In this document: positions 10,504 through 21,877 of the stretch, piece after piece
Position numbering within the stretch: position 1 is the stretch's first letter
How the letters are laid out: each line of letters opens with the position of its first letter
Source of the DNA: Ascidia mentula
Taxonomy: Eukaryota; Chordata; Ascidiacea; Phlebobranchia; Ascidiidae
Assembly (NCBI GenBank): GCA_947561715.1
Contig: OX387197.1
Location: 16,365,001 to 16,429,000, forward strand
Length of the DNA stretch: 64,000 nucleotides
Direction of reading: 5' to 3'
Made by a program: the position numbers and the translations under genes
Notes under the pieces: model-generated
Told to the model about the DNA's origin: nothing
Database searches by the model: none
Seen by the model: only the letters and a program-made list of their open reading frames with translations

Positions 10504-11439
10504 GGCTTGGGGCTCGAAAAAAACAGAGTCCAGCCTATCCCACCCAGTCTTAACTTCGGCCCTATCTCGCCCATTGTTAAGTGGGTCGCGAAAAAAACAG
10601 AGTCCAGCCTATGTCTCCCATTGTTAAGTGGGCTTGGGGCTCGAAAAAAACAGAGTCCAGCCTATCCCACCCAGTCTTAACTTCGGCCCTATCTCGCCCA
10701 TTGTTAAGTGGGTCGCGAAAAAAACAGAGTCCAGCCTATGTCGCCCATTGTTAAGTGGGCTTGGGGCTCGAAAAAATCGGAGTCCAGCCTATCCCACCCA
10801 GTCTTAACTTCGGCCCTATCTAGCCCATTGTTAAGTGGGTGGCGAAAAAAACAGAGTTCAGCCTATGTCTCCCATTGTTAAGTGGGCTTGGGGCTAGAAA
10901 AAAACAGAGTCCAGCCTATCCCACCCAGTCTTAACTTCGGCCCTATCTCGCCCATTGTTAAGTGGGTCGCGAAAAAAACAGAGTCCAGCCTATGTCGCCC
11001 ATTGTTAAGTGGGCTTGGGGCTCGAAAAAATCGGAGTCCAGCCTATCCCACCCAGTCTTAACTTCGGCCCTATCTAGCCCATTGTTAAGTGGGTGGCGAA
11101 AAAAACAGAGTTCAGCCTATGTCTCCCATTGTTAAGTGGGCTTGGGGCTAGAAAAAAACAGAGTCCAGCCTATCCCACCCAGTCTTAACTTCGGCCCTAT
11201 CTCGCCCATTGTTAAGTGGGTCGCGAAAAAAACAGAGTCCAGCCTATGTCTCCCATTGTTAAGTGGGCTTGGGGCTCGAAAAAAACAGAGTCCAGCCTAT
11301 CCCACCCAGTCTTAACTTCGGCCCTATCTCGCCCATTGTTAAGTGGGTCGCGAAAAAAACAGAGTCCAGCCTATGTCTCCCATTGTTAAGTGGGCTTGGG
11401 GCTAGAAAAAAACAGAGTCCAGCCTATCCCACCCAGTCT

Positions 11440-13550
11440 TAACTTCGGCAATATCTCGCCCATTGTTAAGTGGGTCGCGAAAAAAACAGAGTCCAGCCTA
11501 TGTCTCCCATTGTTAAGTGGGCTTGGGGCTAGAAAAAAACAGAGTCCAGCCTATCCCACCCAGTCTTAACTTCGGCAATATCTCGCCCATTGTTAAGTGG
11601 GTCGCGAAAAAAACAGAGTCCAGCCTATGTCTCCCATTGTTAAGTGGGCTTGGGGCTCGAAAAAAACAGAGTCCAGCCCATCCCACCCAGTCTTAACTTC
11701 GGCCCTATCTAGCCCATTGTTAAGTGGGTCGCGAAAAAAACAGAGTCCAGCCTATGTCTCCCATTGTTAAGTGGGCTTGGGGCTCGAAAAAAACAGAGTC
11801 CAGCCTATCCCACCCAGTCTTAACTTCGGCCCTATCTTGGCCATTGTTAAGTGGGTCGCGAAAAAAACAGAGTCCAGCCTATGTCTCCCATTGTTAAGTG
11901 GGCTTGGGGCTCGAAAAAAACAGAGTCCAGCCTATCCCACCTAGTCTTAACTTCGGACCTATCTCGCCCATTGTTAAGTGGGTCGCGAAAAAAACAGAGT
12001 CCAGCCTATCCCACCCAGTCTTAACTTCGGCCCTATCTCGCCCATTGTTAAGTGGGTCGCGAAAAAAACAGAGTCCAGCCTATGTCTCCCATTGTTAAGT
12101 GGGCTTGGGGCTAGAAAAAAACAGAGTCCAGCCTATCCCACCCAGTCTTAACTTCGGCCCTATCTCGCCCATTGTTAAGTGGGTCGCGAAAAAAACAGAG
12201 TCCAGCCTATGTCTCCCATTGTTAAGTGGGCTTGGGGCTAGAAAAAAACAGAGTCCAGCCTATCCCACCCAGTCTTAACTTCGGCAATATCTCGCCCATT
12301 GTTAAGTGGGTCGCGAAAAAAACAGAGTCCAGCCTATGTCTCCCATTGTTAAGTGGGCTTGGGGCTAGAAAAAAACAGAGTCCAGCCTATCCCACCCAGT
12401 CTTAACTTCGGCAATATCTCGCCCATTGTTAAGTGGGTCGCGAAAAAAACAGAGTCCAGCCTATGTCTCCCATTGTTAAGTGGGCTTGGGGCTCGAAAAA
12501 AACAGAGTCCAGCCCATCCCACCCAGTCTTAACTTCGGCCCTATCTAGCCCATTGTTAAGTGGGTCGCGAAAAAAACAGAGTCCAGCCTATGTCGCCCAT
12601 TGTTAAGTGGGCTTGGGGCTCGAAAAAAACAGAGTCCAGCCTATCCCACCCAGTCTTAACTTCGGCCCTATCTAGCCCATTGTTAAGTGGGTCGCGAAAA
12701 AAACAGAGTCCAGCCTATGTCGCCCATTGTTAAGTGGGCTTGGGGCCCGAAAAAAACAGAGTCCAGCCTATCCCACCCAGTCTTAACTTCGGCCCTATCT
12801 CGCCCATTGTTAAGTGGGTCGCGAAAAAAACAGAGTCCAGCCTATGTCGCCCATTGTTAAGTGGGCTTGGGGCTCGAAAAAAACAGAGTCCAGCCTATCC
12901 CACCCAGTCTTAACTTCGGCCCTATCTAGCCCATTGTTAAGTGGGTCGCGAAAAAAACAGAGTCCAGCCTATGTCGCCCATTGTTAAGTGGGCTTGGGGC
13001 TCGAAAAAAACAGAGTCCAGCCTATCCCACCCAGTCTTAACTTCGGCCCTATCTCGCCCATTGTTAAGTGGGTCGCGAAAAAAACAGAGTCCAGCCTATC
13101 CCACCCAGTCTTAACTTCGGCCCTATCTCGCCCATTGTTAAGTGGGTCGCGAAAAAAACAGAGTCCAGCCTATGTCTCCCATTGTTAAGTGGGCTTGGGG
13201 CTCGAAAAAAACAGAGTCCAGCCAATGTCTCCCATTGTTAAGTGGGCTTGGGCTCGAAAAAAACAGAGTCCAGCCTATCCCACCCAGTCTTAACTTCGGC
13301 CCTATCTAGCCCATTGTTAAGTGGGTCGCGAAAAAAACAGAGTTCAGCCTATGTCTCCCATTGTTAAGTGGGCTTGGGGCTAGAAAAAAAACAGAGTCCA
13401 GCCTATCTCACCCAGTCTTAACTTCGGCCCTATCTCGCCCATTGTTAAGTGGGTCGCGAAAAAAACAGAGTCCAGCCTATGTCTCCCATTGTTAAGTGGG
13501 CTTGGGGCTCGAAAAAAACAGAGTCCAGCCTATCCCACCCAGTCTTAACT
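11440..13550 (+). repeat. Tandem block duplication D, copy 1 (2,106 bp)
   Basis: It matches 13546-15656 at an offset of 2,106 bp and abuts it directly. Private markers shared by both are CTTGGCCATTG (about 11836/13942) and CCACCTAGTC (about 11938/14044). Confidence 0.82.
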
Positions 13551-15656
13551 TCGGCAATATCTCGCCCATTGTTAAGTGGGTCGCGAAAAAAACAGAGTCC
13601 AGCCTATGTCTCCCATTGTTAAGTGGGCTTGGGGCTAGAAAAAAACAGAGTCCAGCCTATCCCACCCAGTCTTAACTTCGGCAATATCTCGCCCATTGTT
13701 AAGTGGGTCGCGAAAAAAACAGAGTCCAGCCTATGTCTCCCATTGTTAAGTGGGCTTGGGGCTCGAAAAAAACAGAGTCCAGCCCATCCCACCCAGTCTT
13801 AACTTCGGCCCTATCTAGCCCATTGTTAAGTGGGTCGCGAAAAAAACAGAGTCCAGCCTATGTCTCCCATTGTTAAGTGGGCTTGGGGCTCGAAAAAAAC
13901 AGAGTCCAGCCTATCCCACCCAGTCTTAACTTCGGCCCTATCTTGGCCATTGTTAAGTGGGTCGCGAAAAAAACAGAGTCCAGCCTATGTCTCCCATTGT
14001 TAAGTGGGCTTGGGGCTCGAAAAAAACAGAGTCCAGCCTATCCCACCTAGTCTTAACTTCGGACCTATCTCGCCCATTGTTAAGTGGGTCGCGAAAAAAA
14101 CAGAGTCCAGCCTATCCCACCCAGTCTTAACTTCGGCCCTATCTCGCCCATTGTTAAGTGGGTCGCGAAAAAAACAGAGTCCAGCCTATGTCTCCCATTG
14201 TTAAGTGGGCTTGGGGCTAGAAAAAAACAGAGTCCAGCCTATCCCACCCAGTCTTAACTTCGGCCCTATCTCGCCCATTGTTAAGTGGGTCGCGAAAAAA
14301 ACAGAGTCCAGCCTATGTCTCCCATTGTTAAGTGGGCTTGGGGCTAGAAAAAAACAGAGTCCAGCCTATCCCACCCAGTCTTAACTTCGGCAATATCTCG
14401 CCCATTGTTAAGTGGGTCGCGAAAAAAACAGAGTCCAGCCTATGTCTCCCATTGTTAAGTGGGCTTGGGGCTAGAAAAAAACAGAGTCCAGCCTATCCCA
14501 CCCAGTCTTAACTTCGGCAATATCTCGCCCATTGTTAAGTGGGTCGCGAAAAAAACAGAGTCCAGCCTATGTCTCCCATTGTTAAGTGGGCTTGGGGCTC
14601 GAAAAAAACAGAGTCCAGCCCATCCCACCCAGTCTTAACTTCGGCCCTATCTAGCCCATTGTTAAGTGGGTCGCGAAAAAAACAGAGTCCAGCCTATGTC
14701 GCCCATTGTTAAGTGGGCTTGGGGCTCGAAAAAAACAGAGTCCAGCCTATCCCACCCAGTCTTAACTTCGGCCCTATCTAGCCCATTGTTAAGTGGGTCG
14801 CGAAAAAAACAGAGTCCAGCCTATGTCGCCCATTGTTAAGTGGGCTTGGGGCCCGAAAAAAACAGAGTCCAGCCTATCCCACCCAGTCTTAACTTCGGCC
14901 CTATCTCGCCCATTGTTAAGTGGGTCGCGAAAAAAACAGAGTCCAGCCTATGTCGCCCATTGTTAAGTGGGCTTGGGGCTCGAAAAAAACAGAGTCCAGC
15001 CTATCCCACCCAGTCTTAACTTCGGCCCTATCTAGCCCATTGTTAAGTGGGTCGCGAAAAAAACAGAGTCCAGCCTATGTCGCCCATTGTTAAGTGGGCT
15101 TGGGGCTCGAAAAAAACAGAGTCCAGCCTATCCCACCCAGTCTTAACTTCGGCCCTATCTCGCCCATTGTTAAGTGGGTCGCGAAAAAAACAGAGTCCAG
15201 CCTATCCCACCCAGTCTTAACTTCGGCCCTATCTCGCCCATTGTTAAGTGGGTCGCGAAAAAAACAGAGTCCAGCCTATGTCTCCCTTTGTTAAGTGGGC
15301 TTGGGGCTCGAAAAAAACAGAGTCCAGCCAATGTCTCCCATTGTTAAGTGGGCTTGGGCTCGAAAAAAACAGAGTCCAGCCTATCCCACCCAGTCTTAAC
15401 TTCGGCCCTATCTAGCCCATTGTTAAGTGGGTCGCGAAAAAAACAGAGTTCAGCCTATGTCTCCCATTGTTAAGTGGGCTTGGGGCTAGAAAAAAAACAG
15501 AGTCCAGCCTATCTCACCCAGTCTTAACTTCGGCCCTATCTCGCCCATTGTTAAGTGGGTCGCGAAAAAAACAGAGTCCAGCCTATGTCTCCCATTGTTA
15601 AGTGGGCTTGGGGCTCGAAAAAAACAGAGTCCAGCCTATCCCACCCAGTCTTAACT
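13546..15656 (+). repeat. Tandem block duplication D, copy 2
   Basis: Directly follows copy 1. The only difference I noticed is GTCTCCCTTTG at about 15281, where copy 1 has GTCTCCCATTG. Confidence 0.82.
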
Positions 15657-15700
15657 TCGGCCCTATCTCGCCCATTGTTAAGTGGGTCGCGAAAAAAACA

Positions 15701-16462
15701 GAGTCCAGCCTATGTCCCCCATTGTTAAGTGGGCTTGGGGCTCGAAAAAAACGGAGTCCAGCCTATCCCACCCAGTCTTAACTTCGGCCCTATCTAGCCC
15801 ATTGTTAAGTGGGTCGCGAAAAAAACAGAGTTCAGCCTATGTCTCCCATTGTTAAGTGGGCTTGGGGCTAGAAAAAAACAGAGTCCAGCCTATCCCACCC
15901 AGTCTTAACTTCGGCCCTATCTCGCCCATTGTTAAGTGGGTCGCGAAATAAACAGAGTCCAGCCTATGTCTCCCATTGTTAAGTGGGCTTGGGGCTCGAA
16001 AAAAACAGAGTCCAGCCTATCCCACCCAGTCTTAACTTCGGCCCTATCTCGCCCATTGTTAAGTGGGTCGCGAAAAAAACAGAGTCCAGCCTATGTCCCC
16101 CATTGTTAAGTGGGCTTGGGGCTCGAAAAAAACGGAGTCCAGCCTATCCCACCCAGTCTTAACTTCGGCCCTATCTAGCCCATTGTTAAGTGGGTCGCGA
16201 AAAAAACAGAGTTCAGCCTATGTCTCCCATTGTTAAGTGGGCTTGGGGCTAGAAAAAAACAGAGTCCAGCCTATCCCACCCAGTCTTAACTTCGGCCCTA
16301 TCTCGCCCATTGTTAAGTGGGTCGCGAAATAAACAGAGTCCAGCCTATGTCTCCCATTGTTAAGTGGGCTTGGGGCTCGAAAAAAACAGAGTCCAGCCTA
16401 TCCCACCCAGTCTTAACTTCGGCCCTATCTCGCCCATTGTTAAGTGGGTCGCGAAAAAAACA
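15701..16462 (+). repeat. Two copies of a 381-bp (3 x 127) block
   Basis: The marker order GTCCCCC, AACGGAG, GAGTTCAG, CTAG head, CGAAATAA appears twice, exactly 381 bp apart (TCGCGAAAT at 15941 and 16322). This is a small recent tandem duplication in register with the 127-bp unit. Confidence 0.82.
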
Positions 16463-19400
16463 GAGTCCAGCCTATGTCGCCCATTGTTAAGTGGGCTTGG
16501 GGCTCGAAAAAAACAGAGTCCAGCCTATCCCACCCAGTCTTAACTTCGGCCCTATCTCGCCCATTGTTAAGTGGGTCGCGAAAAAAACAGAGTCCAGCCT
16601 ATCCCACCCAGTCTTAACTTCGGCCCTATCTCGCCCATTGTTAAGTGGGTCGCGAAAAAAACAGAGTCCAGCCTATGTCTCCCATTGTTAAGTGGGCTTG
16701 GGGCTCGAAAAAAACAGAGTCCAGCCAATGTCTCCCATTGTTAAGTGGGCTTGGGCTCGAAAAAAACAGAGTCCAGCCTATCCCACCCAGTCTTAACTTC
16801 GGCCCTATCTAGCCCATTGTTAAGTGGGTCGCGAAAAAAACAGAGTTCAGCCTATGTCTCCCATTGTTAAGTGGGCTTGGGGCTAGAAAAAAAACAGAGT
16901 CCAGCCTATCTCACCCAGTCTTAACTTCGGCCCTATCTCGCCCATTGTTAAGTGGGTCGCGAAAAAAACAGAGTCCAGCCTATGTCTCCCATTGTTAAGT
17001 GGGCTTGGGGCTCGAAAAAAACAGAGTCCAGCCTATCCCACCCAGTCTTAACTTCGGCCCTATCTCGCCCATTGTTAAGTGGGTCGCGAAAAAAACAGAG
17101 TCCAGCCTATGTCCCCCATTGTTAAGTGGGCTTGGGGCTCGAAAAAAACGGAGTCCAGCCTATCCCACCCAGTCTTAACTTCGGCCCTATCTAGCCCATT
17201 GTTAAGTGGGTCGCGAAAAAAACAGAGTTCAGCCTATGTCTCCCATTGTTAAGTGGGCTTGGGGCTAGAAAAAAACAGAGTCCAGCCTATCCCACCCAGT
17301 CTTAACTTCGGCCCTATCTCGCCCATTGTTAAGTGGGTCGCGAAATAAACAGAGTCCAGCCTATGTCTCCCATTGTTAAGTGGGCTTGGGGCTCGAAAAA
17401 AACAGAGTCCAGCCTATCCCACCCAGTCTTAACTTCGGCCCTATCTCGCCCATTGTTAAGTGGGTCGCGAAAAAAACAGAGTCCAGCCTATGTCGCCCAT
17501 TGTTAAGTGGGCTTGGGGCTCGAAAAAAACAGAGTCCAGCCTATCCCACCCAGTCTTAACTTCGGCCCTATCTAGCCCATTGTTAAGTGGGTCGCGATAA
17601 AAACAGCCTATCCCACCCAGTCTTAACTTCGGCCCTATCTAGCCCATTGTTAAGTGGGTCGCGAAAAAAACAGAGTCCAGCCTATGTCGCCCATTGTTAA
17701 GTGGGCTTGGGGCTCGAAAAAAACAGAGTCCAGCCTATCCCACCCAGTCTTAACTTCGGCCCTATCTCGCCCATTGTTAAGTGGGTCGCGAAAAAAACAG
17801 AGTCCAGCCTATGTCTCCCATTGTTAAGTGGGCTTGGGGCTCGAAAAAAACAGAGTCCAGCCTATCCCACCCAGTCTTAACTTCGGCCCTATCTCGCCCA
17901 TTGTTAAGTGGGTCGCGAAAAAAACAGAGTCCAGCCTATGTCGCCCATTGTTAAGTGGGCTTGGGGCTCGAAAAAATCGGAGTCCAGCCTATCCCACCCA
18001 GTCTTAACTTCGGCCCTATCTAGCCCATTGTTAAGTGGGTGGCGAAAAAAACAGAGTTCAGCCTATGTCTCCCATTGTTAAGTGGGCTTGGGGCTAGAAA
18101 AAAACAGAGTCCAGCCTATCCCACCCAGTCTTAACTTCGGCCCTATCTCGCCCATTGTTAAGTGGGTCGCGAAAAAAACAGAGTCCAGCCTATGTCTCCC
18201 ATTGTTAAGTGGGCTTGGGGCTAGAAAAAAACAGAGTCCAGCCTATCCCACCCAGTCTTAACTTCGGCCCTATCTCGCCCATTGTTAAGTGGGTCGCGAA
18301 AAAAACAGAGTCCAGCCTATGTCTCCCATTGTTAAGTGGGCTTGGGGCTAGAAAAAAACAGAGTCCAGCCTATCGCACCCAGTCTTAACTTCGGCAATAT
18401 CTCGCCCATTGTTAAGTGGGTCGCGAAAAAAACAGAGTCCAGCCTATGTCTCCCATTGTTAAGTGGGCTTGGGGCTCGAAAAAAACAGAGTCCAGCCCAT
18501 CCCACCCAGTCTTAACTTCGGCCCTATCTAGCCCATTGTTAAGTGGGTCGCGAAAAAAACAGAGTCCAGCCTATGTCGCCCATTGTTAAGTGGGCTTGGG
18601 GCTCGAAAAAAACAGAGTCCAGCCTATCCCACCCAGTCTTAACTTCGGCCCTATCTAGCCCATTGTTAAGTGGGTCGCGAAAAAAACAGAGTCCAGCCTA
18701 TGTCGCCCATTGTTAAGTGGGCTTGGGGCCCGAAAAAAACAGAGTCCAGCCTATCCCACCCAGTCTTAACTTCGGCCCTATCTCGCCCATTGTTAAGTGG
18801 GTCGCGAAAAAAACAGAGTCCAGCCTATGTCGCCCATTGTTAAGTGGGCTTGGGGCTCGAAAAAAACAGAGTCCAGCCTATCCCACCCAGTCTTAACTTC
18901 GGCCCTATCTAGCCCATTGTTAAGTGGGTCGCGAAAAAAACAGAGTCCAGCCTATGTCGCCCATTGTTAAGTGGGCTTGGGGCTCGAAAAAAACAGAGTC
19001 CAGCCTATCCCACCCAGTCTTAACTTCGGCCCTATCTCGCCCATTGTTAAGTGGGTCGCGAAAAAAACAGAGTCCAGCCTATCCCACCCAGTCTTAACTT
19101 CGGCCCTATCTCGCCCATTGTTAAGTGGGTCGCGAAAAAAACAGAGTCCAGCCTATGTCTCCCATTGTTAAGTGGGCTTGGGGCTCGAAAAAAACAGAGT
19201 CCAGCCTATGTCTCCCATTGTTAAGTGGGCTTGGGGCTAGAAAAAAACAGAGTCCAGCCTATCGCACCCAGTCTTAACTTCGGCAATATCTCGCCCATTG
19301 TTAAGTGGGTCGCGAAAAAAACAGAGTCCAGCCTATGTCTCCCATTGTTAAGTGGGCTTGGGGCTCGAAAAAAACAGAGTCCAGCCCATCCCACCCAGTC

Positions 19401-20300
19401 TTAACTTCGGCCCTATCTAGCCCATTGTTAAGTGGGCTTGGGGCTCGAAAAAAACAGAGTCCAGCCTATCCCACCCAGTCTTAACTTCGGCCCTATCTAG
19501 CCCATTGTTAAGTGGGTCGCGAAAAAAACAGAGTCCAGCCTATGTCGCCCATTGTTAAGTGGGCTTGGGGCCCGAAAAAAACAGAGTCCAGCCTATCCCA
19601 CCCAGTCTTAACTTCGGCCCTATCTCGCCCATTGTTAAGTGGGTCGCGAAAAAAACAGAGTCCAGCCTATGTCGCCCATTGTTAAGTGGGCTTGGGGCTC
19701 GAAAAAAACAGAGTCCAGCCTATCCCACCCAGTCTTAACTTCGGCCCTATCTAGCCCATTGTTAAGTGGGTCGCGAAAAAAACAGAGTCCAGCCTATGTC
19801 GCCCATTGTTAAGTGGGCTTGGGGCTCGAAAAAAACAGAGTCCAGCCTATCCCACCCAGTCTTAACTTCGGCCCTATCTCGCCCATTGTTAAGTGGGTCG
19901 CGAAAAAAACAGAGTCCAGCCTATCCCACCCAGTCTTAACTTCGGCCCTATCTCGCCCATTGTTAAGTGGGTCGCGAAAAAAACAGAGTCCAGCCTATGT
20001 CTCCCATTGTTAAGTGGGCTTGGGGCTCGAAAAAAACAGAGTCCAGCCAATGTCTCCCATTGTTAAGTGGGCTTGGGGCTCGAAAAAAACAGAGTCCAGC
20101 CTATCCCACCCAGTCTTAACTTCGGCCCTATCTAGCCCATTGTTTAGTGGGTCGCGAAAAAAACAGAGTCCAGCCTATGTCTCCCATTGTTAAGTGGGCT
20201 TGGGGCTCGAAAAAAACAGAGTCCAGCCTATCCCACCCAGTCTTAACTTCGGACCTATCTCGCCCATTGTTAAGTGGGTCGCGAAAAAAACAGAGTCCAG
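16434..20300 (+). repeat. Segmental duplication A, copy 2
   Basis: It carries the same ordered variants as 830-4740. One H2B2 monomer is missing at about 19434, so two H1B1 monomers are directly adjacent. It diverges from copy 1 at about 20300, where GTCGCCC replaces GTCTCCC. Confidence 0.78.
18555..19615 (+). repeat. Block duplication E, copy 1 (offset 1,731 bp)
   Basis: It matches 20286-21346, including the missing 47-bp monomer near 19434/21165, the CGCACCC/GCAATAT monomer and the GGGCCCG heads. Confidence 0.77.
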
Positions 20301-21346
20301 CCTATGTCGCCCATTGTTAAGTGGGCTTGGGGCTCGAAAAAAACAGAGTCCAGCCTATCCCACCCAGTCTTAACTTCGGCCCTATCTAGCCCATTGTTAA
20401 GTGGGTCGCGAAAAAAACAGAGTCCAGCCTATGTCGCCCATTGTTAAGTGGGCTTGGGGCCCGAAAAAAACAGAGTCCAGCCTATCCCACCCAGTCTTAA
20501 CTTCGGCCCTATCTCGCCCATTGTTAAGTGGGTCGCGAAAAAAACAGAGTCCAGCCTATGTCGCCCATTGTTAAGTGGGCTTGGGGCTCGAAAAAAACAG
20601 AGTCCAGCCTATCCCACCCAGTCTTAACTTCGGCCCTATCTAGCCCATTGTTAAGTGGGTCGCGAAAAAAACAGAGTCCAGCCTATGTCGCCCATTGTTA
20701 AGTGGGCTTGGGGCTCGAAAAAAACAGAGTCCAGCCTATCCCACCCAGTCTTAACTTCGGCCCTATCTCGCCCATTGTTAAGTGGGTCGCGAAAAAAACA
20801 GAGTCCAGCCTATCCCACCCAGTCTTAACTTCGGCCCTATCTCGCCCATTGTTAAGTGAGTCGCGAAAAAAACAGAGTCCAGCCTATGTCTCCCATTGTT
20901 AAGTGGGCTTGGGGCTCGAAAAAAACAGAGTCCAGCCTATGTCTCCCATTGTTAAGTGGGCTTGGGGCTAGAAAAAAACAGAGTCCAGCCTATCGCACCC
21001 AGTCTTAACTTCGGCAATATCTCGCCCATTGTTAAGTGGGTCGCGAAAAAAACAGAGTCCAGCCTATGTCTCCCATTGTTAAGTGGGCTTGGGGCTCGAA
21101 AAAAACAGAGTCCAGCCCATCCCACCCAGTCTTAACTTCGGCCCTATCTAGCCCATTGTTAAGTGGGCTTGGGGCTCGAAAAAAACAGAGTCCAGCCTAT
21201 CCCACCCAGTCTTAACTTCGGCCCTATCTAGCCCATTGTTAAGTGGGTCGCGAAAAAAACAGAGTCCAGCCTATGTCGCCCATTGTTAAGTGGGCTTGGG
21301 GCCCGAAAAAAACAGAGTCCAGCCTATCCCACCCAGTCTTAACTTC
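20286..21346 (+). repeat. Block duplication E, copy 2, ending at an aberrant junction
   Basis: Same ordered variants as 18555-19615. The match stops at 21346, where the long body CTTAACTTC runs straight into AGCCTATGTCTCCC. Confidence 0.77.
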
Positions 21347-21371
21347 AGCCTATGTCTCCCATTGTTAAGTG
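21293..21371 (+). repeat. Aberrant 79-bp monomer with out-of-register junction
   Basis: It begins as H1B1 with the GGGCCCG head, reads to CTTAACTTC at about 21346, then continues AGCCTATGTCTCCC as in the short body. No other copy I read has this junction. It removes 48 bp, or 48 bp plus whole units, so it is not an equal exchange at homologous positions. Confidence 0.85.
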
Positions 21372-21877
21372 GGCTTGGGGCTCGAAAAAAACAGAGTCCA
21401 GCCAATGTCTCCCATTGTTAAGTGGGCTTGGGGCTCGAAAAAAACAGAGTCCAGCCTATCCCACCCAGTCTTAACTTCGGCCCTATCTCGCCCATTGTTA
21501 AGTGGGTCGCGAAAAAAACAGAGTCCAGCCTATGTCGCCCATTGTTAAGTGGGCTTGGGGCTCGAAAAAAACAGAGTCCAGCCTATCCCACCCAGTCTTA
21601 ACTTCGGCCCTATCTTGCCCATTGTTAAGTGGGTCGCGAAAAAAACAGAGTCCAGCCTATCCCACCCAGTCTTAACTTCGGCCCTATCTCGCCCATTGTT
21701 AAGTGGGTCGCGAAAAAAACAGAGTCCAGCCTATGTCTCCCATTGTTAAGTGGGCTTGGGGCTCGAAAAAAACAGAGTCCAGCCAATGTCTCCCATTGTT
21801 AAGTGGGCTTGGGGCTCGAAAAAAACAGAGTCCAGCCTATCCCACCCAGTCTTAACTTCGGCCCTATCTAGCCCATT

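Larger units (their letters stand above)
6871..10992 (+). repeat. 4.1-kb block C, copy 1
   Basis: It runs from a GTTTAGTGGG variant, through three 201-bp trimers, the H1B2 junction, CTCACCC, CGAAATAA and three 194-bp trimers, to an AAAAAATCGGAG monomer with a GTGGCG head. The same ordered series recurs at 21878-25745 and 27965-32086. All three copies become different at the same point after the GTGGCG/CTAG monomer pair. The block partly overlaps duplication B. Confidence 0.8.
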
